Source: JAFARZ01 sp035651595
Lineage (GTDB): Bacteria > Actinomycetota > Actinomycetes > Streptosporangiales > Streptosporangiaceae
Assembly (NCBI GenBank): GCA_035651595.1
Contig: DASRFJ010000354.1
Location: forward strand, 1 to 64,000
Direction of reading: 5' to 3'
DNA length: 64,000 nucleotides
Positions 24,454 to 32,975 of the stretch are shown one piece after another (the first letter of the stretch is position 1; the number at the start of each line of letters is the position of its first letter). Under the pieces are notes generated by a model. That model saw nothing but the letters and a program-made list of their open reading frames with translations, ran no database searches and had not been told where the DNA came from. Both the position numbers and the translations under genes were made by a program.

Positions 24454-25181
24454 TGAGCGCCACCGACCACAGCGAGCGCTTCCTCCAGGGTGAACGCGCC
24501 CGCGTACAGCGCCTTGCCGACGATGGCCCCCTCCACGCCGAGCGGCACCAGCGACGCCAGGGCACGCAGGTCGTCCAGCGACGATACTCCCCCGCTGGCG
24601 ACGACCGGCGCCGAAGTCCGTGCGCACACGTCCCGCAGCAGCGCCACGTTCGGCCCGCGCAGCGTCCCGTCCTTCAAGACATCGGTCACCACGTACCGCG
24701 CGCAGCCCTCCGCGTCGAGCCGCGCCAGCACCTCGAACAGCTCGCCGCCCTCGGACGTCCAGCCGCGCGCCGCCAGCGTGGTCCCGCGCACGTCGAGCCC
24801 AACCGCGACCCGGTCGCCATGCCGCGCGATGACCGACCGCACCCAGGCCGGGTCCTCCAGCGCCGCGGTCCCGATGTTCACCCGGGCGCAACCAGTTGCC
24901 AGGGCACGTGCCAGCGACGCGTCGTCACGGATGCCGCCCGACATCTCGACCGCTACGTCCAGCTTCCCCACGACGGTGGCGAGCAGTTCCGCGTTCGACC
25001 CTCGCCCGAAGGCCGCGTCCAGGTCAACCAGGTGGACCCACTGCGCGCCCGCCCGCTGCCAGGCCAGCGCCGCCTCCACCGGGTCACCGTACGAGGTTTC
25101 CGACCCGGCCGCGCCCTGCACCAGCCGCACCGCCTGGCCGGACGCCACGTCCACGGCCGGCAGCAGCTCCAGGACACTCAC
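24450..25181 (-). CDS. priA: Phosphoribosyl isomerase A (HisA/PriA)
   Basis: 243 residues from the GTG at 25181, overlapping the hisH stop (GTGA). HisA-fold TIM barrel: LELLPAVDVASGQAVRLVQGA with first catalytic Asp, HLVDLDAAFGRG, EMSGGIRDDASLA, VTDVLKDGTLRGPN with second Asp, and VVASGGVSSLDDL. In actinobacteria this enzyme usually serves both histidine and tryptophan synthesis; no trpF is seen beside the trp genes here, in keeping with that, but dual use is inferred. Confidence 0.94.
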   Translation of the reverse strand: MSVLELLPAVDVASGQAVRLVQGAAGSETSYGDPVEAALAWQRAGAQWVHLVDLDAAFGRGSNAELLATVVGKLDVAVEMSGGIRDDASLARALATGCARVNIGTAALEDPAWVRSVIARHGDRVAVGLDVRGTTLAARGWTSEGGELFEVLARLDAEGCARYVVTDVLKDGTLRGPNVALLRDVCARTSAPVVASGGVSSLDDLRALASLVPLGVEGAIVGKALYAGAFTLEEALAVVGGAQ

Positions 25182-25843
25182 GACAGGCCCTCCACCCAGT
25201 TCGACAGCACCGTGAACCCCGCGTCGCCCGACTTCTCCGGATGGAACTGCGTCGCGGTCACGATCCCGTCCTCGACAGCGGCGACGAACGGCTCCCCGTG
25301 CGTCGTCCACGAGACGAGCCCGGGCACGCCCGACGCGTCCCGCACCCCGTAGGAGTGCACGAAGTAGAACCGCGTGTCCCCCGGCAGACCCGCGAACAAA
25401 GCGGAGCCATCAGGGACAGAGACGGTGTTCCACCCCATGTGCGGCAGCGGCAGCATCCCCGGATCCAGGCGTTCGACGACGCCCGGCCACACCCCGCACC
25501 CCGCGGTGAGCACCCCGTGCTCGACGCCGGACGCGAACAGCACCTGCATCCCCACGCAGATGCCGAGCACCGGCCGGCCTTGCTCGATCCGCGACGCGAT
25601 CAGCTTGTCCCCGCCGACCGAGACCAGCCCGGCCATGCAGGCCGCGAACGCCCCGACGCCGGGCACAACGAGCCCGTCGCACGCCAGCGCGGCGTCCCGG
25701 TCCGCGGTCACCTCGACCGAGGCCCCGGTCCGCGCCAGCGCCCGCTGTGCCGACCTCAGGTTCCCCGACCCGTAGTCGAGGATGATGATCTTTTTTTGTT
25801 CGCTCGCTCTGCTTATTGGCTCGCTCAGCTCGCCGGGGCTCAC
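25178..25843 (-). CDS. hisH: Imidazole glycerol phosphate synthase glutaminase subunit
   Basis: 221 residues from a GTG at 25843 that overlaps the hisB stop (GTGA). Class I amidotransferase: nucleophile Cys in GICVGMQVLF, catalytic His and Glu in TQFHPEKSG. The first 18 residues (SPGELSEPISRASEQKK) precede the normal start of the fold (IIILDYGSGNL) and are coded by AT-richer DNA containing a run of seven A on the coding strand (25791-25797). That run is rare in this DNA and could permit slippage; the frame is intact as given. Confidence 0.95.
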   Translation of the reverse strand: MSPGELSEPISRASEQKKIIILDYGSGNLRSAQRALARTGASVEVTADRDAALACDGLVVPGVGAFAACMAGLVSVGGDKLIASRIEQGRPVLGICVGMQVLFASGVEHGVLTAGCGVWPGVVERLDPGMLPLPHMGWNTVSVPDGSALFAGLPGDTRFYFVHSYGVRDASGVPGLVSWTTHGEPFVAAVEDGIVTATQFHPEKSGDAGFTVLSNWVEGLS

Positions 25844-26430
25844 AGGACACCCTTGGTCGACGGGATCCCGCCGGCTCGCGGGTCGGGGGCGGCGGCGGCG
25901 CGCAGGGCGCGGGCGACGGCCTTGAACTGGGCTTCGACGATGTGGTGCGGGTTGCGGCCGTAGAGCACGGCGACGTGCAGGCAGATGCCGGCGGCGAAAC
26001 CCATGGACTCCCAGATGTGCCGGGTCAGCGACGTGTCGTACGTCCCGATCAGCGGCGACATTCCGTCCGGCTCCGAATGCACGACGTACGGCCGCCCGGA
26101 CAGGTCGACCGCGGCCTGGACGAGCGTCTCGTCGAGCGGCACCAGCGCGTTCCCGAACCGGGCGATACCCGACTTATCCCCCAGCGCCTCGCGCAACGCG
26201 GACCCCAGCGCGATCGCGGTGTCCTCCACCGTGTGGTGCGCGTCGATCTCCACGTCGCCCTTGGCCCGCACGGTGAGGTCAAGCGACCCGTGCTTGCCGA
26301 GCTGGGCCAGCATGTGGTCGAAGAACGGCACCCCGGTCGACACCTCGACCACCCCGATGCCGTCCAGGTCCAGCTCGACCAGGATCTGTGTCTCGTGGGT
26401 GAGCCGCTCCACCCGCGCCGTCCGCCCCAC
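25840..26430 (-). CDS. hisB: Imidazoleglycerol-phosphate dehydratase
   Basis: 196 residues from the GTG at 26430, which shares one base with the hisC stop (TAGTG). Single-function HisB. Metal-binding motifs: GVPFFDHMLAQLGKHG, DAHHTVEDTAIALG, GRPYVVH and NPHHIVEAQFKAVARALR. Length is normal. Confidence 0.96.
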   Translation of the reverse strand: MGRTARVERLTHETQILVELDLDGIGVVEVSTGVPFFDHMLAQLGKHGSLDLTVRAKGDVEIDAHHTVEDTAIALGSALREALGDKSGIARFGNALVPLDETLVQAAVDLSGRPYVVHSEPDGMSPLIGTYDTSLTRHIWESMGFAAGICLHVAVLYGRNPHHIVEAQFKAVARALRAAAAPDPRAGGIPSTKGVL

Positions 26431-27503
26431 TACGCAAGCACCTCCGTCAGCGCCGAACGGAACGCCGTCATCTCCTCCGGCGTCCCCACCGTCACCCGCA
26501 GCCAGGCCGGCGGCCCGACCTCGCGGATCAGCACCCCGCGGTCCAGCAGGCCCTGCCACGCGGCGCGCCGGTCGTCGAAGACCCCGAACAGCACGAAGTT
26601 GGCGTCCGAGTCCGCTACCGACAACCCCTGGTTCCGCAGCCACGACACCAGCGAGTCGCGCGTCTCCCGCAGCAGCGCCACGGTCGCCAGCGGCTCCGAA
26701 CGGTGCTCCAACGCGGCCCGCGCCACCGCCTGGGTGACCGCGGAGAGATGGTACGGCAGCCGCACGATCAGCAGTTGCTGGATCAGCTCTGGCGACGCGG
26801 CCAGGTACCCGACCCGTGCCCCGGCCATCGCGAACGCCTTGGACATCGTCCGGGTCACCACCAGCCGCGGGTACCGGGGCAGCAGCGTCAGCGCGCTCGG
26901 CGTGCCGGTCCGCGCGAACTCGAAGTACGCCTCGTCCACCACGACGACGCCCGGCGCCGCCGCGCACACCGCCTCGATCACGTCCAGCGGCATCGCGGTT
27001 CCGGTCGGGTTGTTCGGCGAGGTCAGGAACACGACGTCCGGCGCCGCGGACCGCACCGCCGCCGCGGCCCGCAAAGCCGAGATGCCGAAGTCCGGGTCCC
27101 GTGCCACAGGTACCCATGTCGTTGAGTTCACTCGGGAGAGAAGAGGATGCATGGAGTAGCTCGGCTCGAACCCCAGCGCCGTCCGCCCCGGCCCGCCGAA
27201 CGCCTGGAGCAGCTGCTGAATCACCTCGTTGGACCCGTTCGCCGCCCAGACCCGCTCGCCGGTGAGCCCGTGCCCCAGGTAGTCTGCCAGCTCCTTGCGC
27301 AGCTCGACCGCGTCCCGGTCCGGGTACCGGTTCAGCCCGCCGGCGACCTGGCCGACCGCGTCCGCCACCGCCCGCACCAGTGCGGCGCTCGGCGGGTACG
27401 GGTTCTCGTTGGTGTTCAGCCGCACCGCGACGTCGAGCTGTGGCGCGCCGTACGGCTCGAGACCTTCAAGGTCTTTACGCAGAACGACATTCGCTGCTTC
27501 CAT
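26430..27503 (-). CDS. hisC: Histidinol-phosphate aminotransferase
   Basis: 357 residues. The ATG at 27503 shares its A with the hisD stop (TGATG). PLP aminotransferase: RLNTNENPYPPS, GSNEVIQQLL, FLTSPNNPTGT, VVVDEAYFEF, and TRTMSKAFAMAGARVGY with the PLP Lys. Ends with LRVTVGTPEEM. It is flanked by hisD and hisB in the normal order. Confidence 0.96.
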   Translation of the reverse strand: MEAANVVLRKDLEGLEPYGAPQLDVAVRLNTNENPYPPSAALVRAVADAVGQVAGGLNRYPDRDAVELRKELADYLGHGLTGERVWAANGSNEVIQQLLQAFGGPGRTALGFEPSYSMHPLLSRVNSTTWVPVARDPDFGISALRAAAAVRSAAPDVVFLTSPNNPTGTAMPLDVIEAVCAAAPGVVVVDEAYFEFARTGTPSALTLLPRYPRLVVTRTMSKAFAMAGARVGYLAASPELIQQLLIVRLPYHLSAVTQAVARAALEHRSEPLATVALLRETRDSLVSWLRNQGLSVADSDANFVLFGVFDDRRAAWQGLLDRGVLIREVGPPAWLRVTVGTPEEMTAFRSALTEVLA

Positions 27504-28840
27504 CAGGGCACTGCCTTCTTCCGGGGGGAGGCGTCCCCCCGGGACCCCCCTCGCACACGTACCGCGGCGACGTGCGCCGCGAGGTCTTCGGCCCCGCCGA
27601 GTGCGTCGATCAGCGGGGCGGTCGCGGCGAGCGTCTCCCGGTCGCACTCGATGACGTTGACCAGCCGGAGGAACGGGAACACCGACAGGCCGCTGGTGTG
27701 CCGCGCCGTGCCGCCGGTCGGCAGCACGTGATTGGACCCGGCGAGATAGTCGCCGAGCGACACCGGGGCGTACGCGCCGGCGAACACCGCGCCCGCGTTG
27801 CGCACCCGGGCCGCGACCTTGGCCGCGTCCCTGGTCTGGATCTCCAGGTGCTCCGGCGCCCACGCGTCCGATACGGACAGCGCCGCGTCCAGGTCCGCGA
27901 CCAGCACGCAGGCGGCCTGGCCGGCCAGCGCGGTCGTCACCCGCTCCCGGTGCCTGGTCAGCGGCAGCTGCCGCGCCAGCTCGTCGTCGACACCCGCGGC
28001 CAGAGCTTCGTCCGGCGTGATCAGCAGGCAGGCGGCCAGCTCGTCGTGCTCGGCCTGGGCGATCAGATCGGCCGCGACATGGCTGGGGTCGGCGGTGTCG
28101 TCCGCGATGATCGCGACCTCGGTCGGGCCGTTCTCCCCGTCGGTGCCCACCACGCCGCGCAGCACCCGCTTGGCGGCCGCCACGTACACGTTCCCCGGCC
28201 CCGTGATCACGTCCACGGGCGCGCAGTCTTCGGTGCCGTACGCGAACATGGCCAGTGCCTGCGCGCCGCCGGCCGCGTGCACCTCGCGCACCCCGAGCAG
28301 CGCGCACGCCGCCAGCACCACCGGGTGCGGCAGGCCGTCCCGCTGCGGCGGCGACGCCACCGCTACCGCGGCCACGCCGGCGACCTGGGCCGGCACCACG
28401 TTCATCACAACCGAGGACGGGTAGGCGACCAGCCCGCCCGGCACGTACACCCCCGCGCGCGCCACCGGCACGAAGCGTCCCGTGACGGTAAGTCCGCCGG
28501 TCACCTGCGTGACGCCCTCGGCCGGCAGCTGGCCGCTGTGCACTCGGGTCGTGCGGCGGATGGCTTCTTCCAGCGCGGTCCTGACCGCGGGGTCGAGCGC
28601 GTCGAGCGCCGCGTCCAGCGCCTCGGCCGGCACCCGGGTCGTCGCCAGGTCGACCCCGTCGAACCGCCGGGTGTACTCGCGTACCGCCGCGGCGCCGCGA
28701 TGCTTGACGTCCTCGCACAGCGGCCGGATCAGCTGGACCGCGGCCTCCACGTCGAGGGAGGCGCGCGGCAGCACGCCGTCCAGGGCGGTTCTGGTCAGTT
28801 CGCCGGGCGTACGCCCGCGCAGGTCGATACGCGAAATCAC
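27503..28840 (-). CDS. hisD: Histidinol dehydrogenase
   Basis: 445 residues, first gene of the his run. Oxidises histidinol to histidine in two NAD steps. Motifs: GVYVPGGLVAYPSSVVMN, HAAGGAQALAMFAYGT, ITGPGNVYVAAAKR, GPTEVAIIADD, AQAEHDELA with catalytic His, and EHLEI. The C-terminal tail (GGSRGDASPRKKAVP) is coded by a C/G-rich homopolymer stretch around 27525-27545. Confidence 0.97.
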   Translation of the reverse strand: MISRIDLRGRTPGELTRTALDGVLPRASLDVEAAVQLIRPLCEDVKHRGAAAVREYTRRFDGVDLATTRVPAEALDAALDALDPAVRTALEEAIRRTTRVHSGQLPAEGVTQVTGGLTVTGRFVPVARAGVYVPGGLVAYPSSVVMNVVPAQVAGVAAVAVASPPQRDGLPHPVVLAACALLGVREVHAAGGAQALAMFAYGTEDCAPVDVITGPGNVYVAAAKRVLRGVVGTDGENGPTEVAIIADDTADPSHVAADLIAQAEHDELAACLLITPDEALAAGVDDELARQLPLTRHRERVTTALAGQAACVLVADLDAALSVSDAWAPEHLEIQTRDAAKVAARVRNAGAVFAGAYAPVSLGDYLAGSNHVLPTGGTARHTSGLSVFPFLRLVNVIECDRETLAATAPLIDALGGAEDLAAHVAAVRVRGGSRGDASPRKKAVP

Positions 28841-28853
28841 CTGGATAGCTTAC

Positions 28854-29378
28854 TCAGGGAGGCCCAGGGGCCGCGCGCACCGCAGACCCCTCGGGGTGCC
28901 TGCTGCCGACGGTCAGCGCGACGATGGCCGAGGCGACCAGCGGCCAGAAGGCCAGCGCGCTCTTGGCGCTCAGCCCCAGTGAGTCGTGGAAGAGGGTGCC
29001 GGCGGCGCTGGACGCGAGCTGGTGGTTGTAGGTGGACAGCCCGATCAGCCCCCCGATCCACATGGCGACGAAGGCGGCGAGGACCGCTCCGAGCACCACG
29101 CCGAGCGCGGCGAGCCAGCCGTCCCGGCGGACCAGGAACCGGCTGCCGGCGATCCCGGTGAGCAGGCCACCGACGGCGGTGATCCCGCAGAACCAGAGGT
29201 CGGCGACGATATACGCGCTGTCCTCGGCGTTCACCTGCTGGGCGGCCCCGGTTCCGACCTCCTGGAACAGCACCCGCGGCGCGACCGCACCCCAGATCAG
29301 GCCCGCGATGGCTCCGAGTACCGCGCTCCCGGCCAGCGCGATCACGAAGGCAGTCAGTCCGCGCTTCGTGCCCCTCAC
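28854..29378 (-). CDS. Membrane protein, DUF2567-like
   Basis: 174 residues from the GTG at 29378, chosen because AGGAG lies four bases upstream; the longer frame has no family-like text. Four membrane helices at about 8-30, 58-80, 88-112 and 140-160. An external loop (PRVLFQEVGTGAAQQVNAEDSAY) follows helix 1, a pattern I associate with DUF2567 proteins of actinobacteria; assignment is tentative. It stands 13 bases upstream of hisD and may be co-transcribed. Confidence 0.75.
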   Translation of the reverse strand: MRGTKRGLTAFVIALAGSAVLGAIAGLIWGAVAPRVLFQEVGTGAAQQVNAEDSAYIVADLWFCGITAVGGLLTGIAGSRFLVRRDGWLAALGVVLGAVLAAFVAMWIGGLIGLSTYNHQLASSAAGTLFHDSLGLSAKSALAFWPLVASAIVALTVGSRHPEGSAVRAAPGPP

Positions 29379-29484
29379 CCCACTCCTGGTCGGCAGGCAG
29401 GCCCTGGCCCGAGCCTGTCGGCAGTTTAGTCCGATCCGGCCGGGGAAGCCGGGAGGAGAGTTGTGAACCCCCTCGGAGGTAGCA

Positions 29485-30075
29485 ATGTCGACCGGAGCAC
29501 TCATCGGCATCCTGATCGCCATCGTCGTCGTCGCCGCGATCGCCGTCGTCGTCTCGCTGGAAATGCGACGGGCCAGGCTGCGCCGCCAGTTCGGAGCCGA
29601 GTACACCCGCCTAGCAAAGGAGCTCGGCAGCGACCGCAAGGCAGACGCCGAACTGCGCTCCCGCCAGCGGCGCGCGGCCAAGCTGAACATCAGCCCGCTG
29701 TCCGACGCGCAGCAGGCCAAGTACACCCGCGACTGGACCGCCCTGCAGGAGCGTTTCGTCGACGCTCCGGCGGACGCCGTCGTCGGCGCGAGTGACCTCG
29801 TCGGGCGGGTGCTGCGGGACCGCGGCTACCCCGCCGAAGACGAGAACGAGGTCGCGGTCGCGCTGTCCGTGCACCACCCGCGCGCGCTCGACCAGTACCG
29901 GCGCGGCCGGGACATCAGCCAGCGCTCAGCCGCGGTGTCCACCGAGGAGCTGCGCACCGGCATGCTGAGCTATCGCGCGCTCTTCCAGGACCTGACCGGC
30001 GGCAGGCCGGCGCAGAACGCCGCGCCGCGGACGCTGCTCAACCGGGTCACCACTCGCGTCCCGCAGGGGAGGTAA
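29485..30075 (+). CDS. Membrane-anchored hypothetical protein
   Basis: 196 residues. GGAGG five bases before the ATG. One N-terminal membrane helix (about 4-26), then a basic stretch and a helical soluble part. The C-terminal half has QERFVDAPADAVVGASDLVGRV and TEELRTGMLSYRALFQDLTG, a pattern repeated in the next gene. The soluble part should lie in the cytoplasm by the positive-inside rule. No named domain is recognised. Confidence 0.85.
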   Translation: MSTGALIGILIAIVVVAAIAVVVSLEMRRARLRRQFGAEYTRLAKELGSDRKADAELRSRQRRAAKLNISPLSDAQQAKYTRDWTALQERFVDAPADAVVGASDLVGRVLRDRGYPAEDENEVAVALSVHHPRALDQYRRGRDISQRSAAVSTEELRTGMLSYRALFQDLTGGRPAQNAAPRTLLNRVTTRVPQGR

Positions 30076-30081
30076 CCGGAG

Positions 30082-30954
30082 ATGGACGAGCCACGTCACG
30101 GGACGATCGTCAGCGGCGAGGTCATCCCGCCGCAGACCTACCTGCACAAGGTCGCCGCGGCCAAGCGTGATGACCCGGCCGACGAGGCCGAGGAGAACAC
30201 CGCCACCACGCCGGAGGACACTGCGGCGGAGGACACCGCGGCGGATCACGCCGGGCGCACCGGCGACATCGCCGACGACACCGGCACGGCCGAGACGCAC
30301 GACTTCCACGCCGCTGACGACGAGGATGACGACGACGGGTTCGCCGCGGACACCATCGCGATGCCCGCAGCCGCCGCAGAGCCGGACGCCGCGGAGACGG
30401 ATGCGACGGAGAGCCGTGACCAGCGGGACGGCATCCTGGAGACGGACGCCGCGCGGGCAACCGCCGCGCAGCAGGACACCGGCGCGACGGCCAGCGCCGC
30501 GACCGACTCTGGGCTGACCGACGCCGGGCTGACCGACGCCGGGCAGGCCGACGCCGGGCAGGCCGACGCCGGCATGCATGCCACGGACACCGCCGCCGTC
30601 GACGCGACTCGGCCTGACCTGGTCGCGCCGGAGGCCCCGGGCGCGGCCAAGCCACGCGAGGGACGGCCGGGTGACCTGCCGGTCCCGGAGGACGTGAGCC
30701 TGATCGGGGACGGTGCCGCCATCAGGGAGCAGTGGATGCGGGTCCAGGCGAGCTTCGTCGACGATCCGCGGGCCGCGGTGAGCGCCGCGGCCGGCGTCAT
30801 CACCGACGCCGCCGCCCGGGTGGAAACCGCCGTGCGCGAGCGTCAGCGGGCGCTGCGCGACCGGTGGGACAGCGAAGGCCGCCCGGACACCGAAGAGCTG
30901 CGCGTCACCATGCAGCAGTACCGTCAGCTGCTGGAGCGGCTCGCCGCCCTGTAA
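30082..30954 (+). CDS. Acidic, disordered protein with C-terminal domain shared with the gene before it
   Basis: 290 residues, 6 bases after the previous stop, with GGAG upstream. Residues 30-205 are rich in Asp, Ala, Thr and Glu and look disordered; they include four tandem units of the form GLTDA/GQADA from a 15-bp DNA repeat near 30511-30575. The last 90 residues form a helical domain: REQWMRVQASFVDDPRAAVSAA and TEELRVTMQQYRQLLERL, matching the neighbour's C-terminal half. This one has no membrane helix. The two may be a membrane-bound and a soluble partner that pair through the shared domain; function is unknown. Confidence 0.82.
   Translation: MDEPRHGTIVSGEVIPPQTYLHKVAAAKRDDPADEAEENTATTPEDTAAEDTAADHAGRTGDIADDTGTAETHDFHAADDEDDDDGFAADTIAMPAAAAEPDAAETDATESRDQRDGILETDAARATAAQQDTGATASAATDSGLTDAGLTDAGQADAGQADAGMHATDTAAVDATRPDLVAPEAPGAAKPREGRPGDLPVPEDVSLIGDGAAIREQWMRVQASFVDDPRAAVSAAAGVITDAAARVETAVRERQRALRDRWDSEGRPDTEELRVTMQQYRQLLERLAAL
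30511..30575 (+). repeat. 15-bp coding tandem repeat
   Basis: Four copies of a 15-base unit close to GGGCTGACCGACGCC, the last two with CAGGCC in place of CTGACC. It codes GLTDA/GQADA in the acidic protein. Confidence 0.75.
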
Positions 30955-30977
30955 CCAGTCGGCGCGTGCGGATGCCG

Positions 30978-31733
30978 TTAGGCTTGGCCGCCGTTGACCT
31001 TGATGTTCTGCCCGGTGATCCACCCGGCGCCGGGCTGGCACAGCAGGCCGATGGCGTCGGCGACGTCTTGGGGGGTGCCGAGGCGGCGCAGCGGCGACAT
31101 CGTGCGCATGCGCTCGATGAGATCTTCTGTTTTGCCGCGGCGGAATGCGGCGGTGTCGATCGGGCCTGGTGAGATCACGTTGACGGTGATCTGGCGTGCG
31201 CCGAGTTCCTGCGCGAGTGCCCGCGATAGCTGCTCGGCAGCGGCCTTGGTGGCGCTGTAGAGGCCATAGCCGGGCAGCGTCACAGAGGTGGACGAGCTTG
31301 ACAGCGTGATGACCCGGCCGCCCGGAGACAACCGGGTCGCGGCTTCGCGGCAGGCCAGGAACACGCCGCGCAGGTTCGCGGCCACCGCTCGCTCGAAGTC
31401 GGCGTCGGTCAGCTCGATGACCGGCCCGAACACTCCGATCCCGGCGTTGTTGACCAGGACGTCGAGCCGCCCGAATCTGGCGTCGGCGGCATCGAACAGG
31501 TGCCGGACGGCGGCCGGGTCGCGGATGTCGGCCTGCACCACCAAGGCTTGGGAACCCTCGGCGCGGACGGCGGCCGCGGCGTGCTGCGCCGCCTGTGCGT
31601 CGGTGTCGTCCCGGTGGTTGACGACGATAGCGGCTCCCATGGCGGCTAGCCGGACGGCGATGGCCGTCCCGATCTCCCCGCCCGCGCCGGTGATGAGGGC
31701 GACGCGGCCGTCAAGATAACGCGCCGAGGTCAT
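30978..31733 (-). CDS. Short-chain dehydrogenase/reductase
   Basis: 251 residues. Classical SDR: cofactor site ALITGAGGEIGTAIA, VNNAGIG, catalytic Ser in TLSSSSTS, YSATKAAAE with YxxxK, and ISPGPIDT. ADIRD after strand 3 and NHRDD after strand 2 suggest NADP(H) use. Its start overlaps the stop of the ene-reductase gene (ATGA), so both are made from one message and may act on the same carbonyl or enone substrate. Confidence 0.93.
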   Translation of the reverse strand: MTSARYLDGRVALITGAGGEIGTAIAVRLAAMGAAIVVNHRDDTDAQAAQHAAAAVRAEGSQALVVQADIRDPAAVRHLFDAADARFGRLDVLVNNAGIGVFGPVIELTDADFERAVAANLRGVFLACREAATRLSPGGRVITLSSSSTSVTLPGYGLYSATKAAAEQLSRALAQELGARQITVNVISPGPIDTAAFRRGKTEDLIERMRTMSPLRRLGTPQDVADAIGLLCQPGAGWITGQNIKVNGGQA

Positions 31734-32842
31734 GCCCGCGGCTCGCTCGCCGGCATCGGCGGGTAATCGGTGTAGCCCGCGGCGCCGCCGCCGTAGAGCG
31801 TGCGCATATCGGGTTCGGCCAGCGGGTATCCCGCGCGCAGCCGGGCGACAAGGTCGGGATTGGCCAGGTACGGACGGCCGAAGGCGATCAGGTCCGCGCG
31901 GCCCCGAGCGATGGCCGCGTCGGCGGAGTCCCCGGTGTAGCCGCCGCCGAGGATGAGCGCGCCGTCGCGGGCATCGCGGGCGCGGGCGGCGAATGCGTCG
32001 TCATAGCCGCCGCGTTCCTGCGTCGCTGCCTGGTTGGCGAGCGTGACCCACGCGATGGGACGCTCGTTCAGTTCCGTGATCACGAGGAGCTGCAGTTCGG
32101 CCCAGTCGGAGTACGGCGGGATGTCGTTGACCTGCCCGCCAGGCGACAGCTTTACTCCGAGGGGCATTCCGGGCGCCGCGTCGGCGATCGCGTCGATGGC
32201 TTCCAGGAGAAACCGTGCCCGGTTGCGGGGTGATCCGCCGTAGGCGTCGTCGCGGGTGTTGACGTGCGGGCTGAAGAACTGCTCGGTCAGCAGCCCGTTG
32301 GCTGCCTGGATTTCCACGGCGTCGAAACCCGCGCGGCGCGCCGCGTCCGCCGCCGCGCCGAAGTCGGCGATCGTCGCGCGCACCTCCGCTGTGCTCATCG
32401 CCCGCGGGACGCTCGCGGCGGTCGGGCCGGGGATGCCCTCGCTGATATAGGCGAAGACCTCCGCGCTGGCGGGCACCTCGCTGACACCGGGCGGACGGGC
32501 GCCGTCGTGCAGTGAGGAGTGCGACAGCCGTCCGCAGTGGTTGAGCTGCGCCGCGATCCGGCCTCCGCCCCGGTGGACGGCGTCCGTGACCCGGCGCCAG
32601 GCTGCTACCTGGGCGTCCGTGTACATTCCTTCAGTCCACAGGAAACCGGTCCCTTCGCGGCTGACGCTGATCGAGCCGGTGATCAGCAGGCCGGCGGCGC
32701 TTCGCTGCGTGAAGTAGTCCGCGGTCAGGTCGGTCGCGAGTCCGTCGCGGGGTGCACGGCTGCGGGTCATGGCAGACATGACCACGCGGTTGGGCAGGTC
32801 GAGCGAGTCCACCTTGACCGGACTGAACAGGGAGTCGAGCAC
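31730..32842 (-). CDS. Old Yellow Enzyme family oxidoreductase with altered substrate-site residues
   Basis: 370 residues, FMN-binding TIM barrel. Visible: LPNRVVMSAMTRSRA, QLNHCGRLSHSS, the FMN and phosphate site LILGGGYTGDSADAAIARGRADLIAFGRPYLANPDL (broken here only by function), and VNTRDDAYGGSPRNRARF. In most family members the residues that bind the substrate oxygen read H-x-x-N(or H)-G-Y; here the segment is EIQAANGLLTEQF, so His is Gln and Tyr is Leu. Activity on normal enones may be weak or altered. It leads the two-gene operon with the SDR and is divergent from a TetR gene. Confidence 0.9.
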   Translation of the reverse strand: MLDSLFSPVKVDSLDLPNRVVMSAMTRSRAPRDGLATDLTADYFTQRSAAGLLITGSISVSREGTGFLWTEGMYTDAQVAAWRRVTDAVHRGGGRIAAQLNHCGRLSHSSLHDGARPPGVSEVPASAEVFAYISEGIPGPTAASVPRAMSTAEVRATIADFGAAADAARRAGFDAVEIQAANGLLTEQFFSPHVNTRDDAYGGSPRNRARFLLEAIDAIADAAPGMPLGVKLSPGGQVNDIPPYSDWAELQLLVITELNERPIAWVTLANQAATQERGGYDDAFAARARDARDGALILGGGYTGDSADAAIARGRADLIAFGRPYLANPDLVARLRAGYPLAEPDMRTLYGGGAAGYTDYPPMPASEPRA

Positions 32843-32878
32843 GCGTTCTCCTTAGGTAGCTGCTGGAAAGCAATAGAT

Positions 32879-32892
32879 ACGAACCGGGTCGT
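32879..32892. promoter_or_regulatory. Palindromic operator candidate for the divergent TetR regulator
   Basis: ACGAACCGGGTCGT, a 14-bp near-perfect palindrome with one symmetric mismatch, lies between the divergent ene-reductase and TetR genes, 37 bases from the first and 84 from the second start. Such a place is typical for TetR operators. Confidence 0.5.
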
Positions 32893-32975
32893 TTCCATTG
32901 AAGAACACGGTATCACGGCGACTTATTTCCGCCCCGCGCGCGCCAGCACCCGGCCCGGCCTGGTTCACTCAGGTC

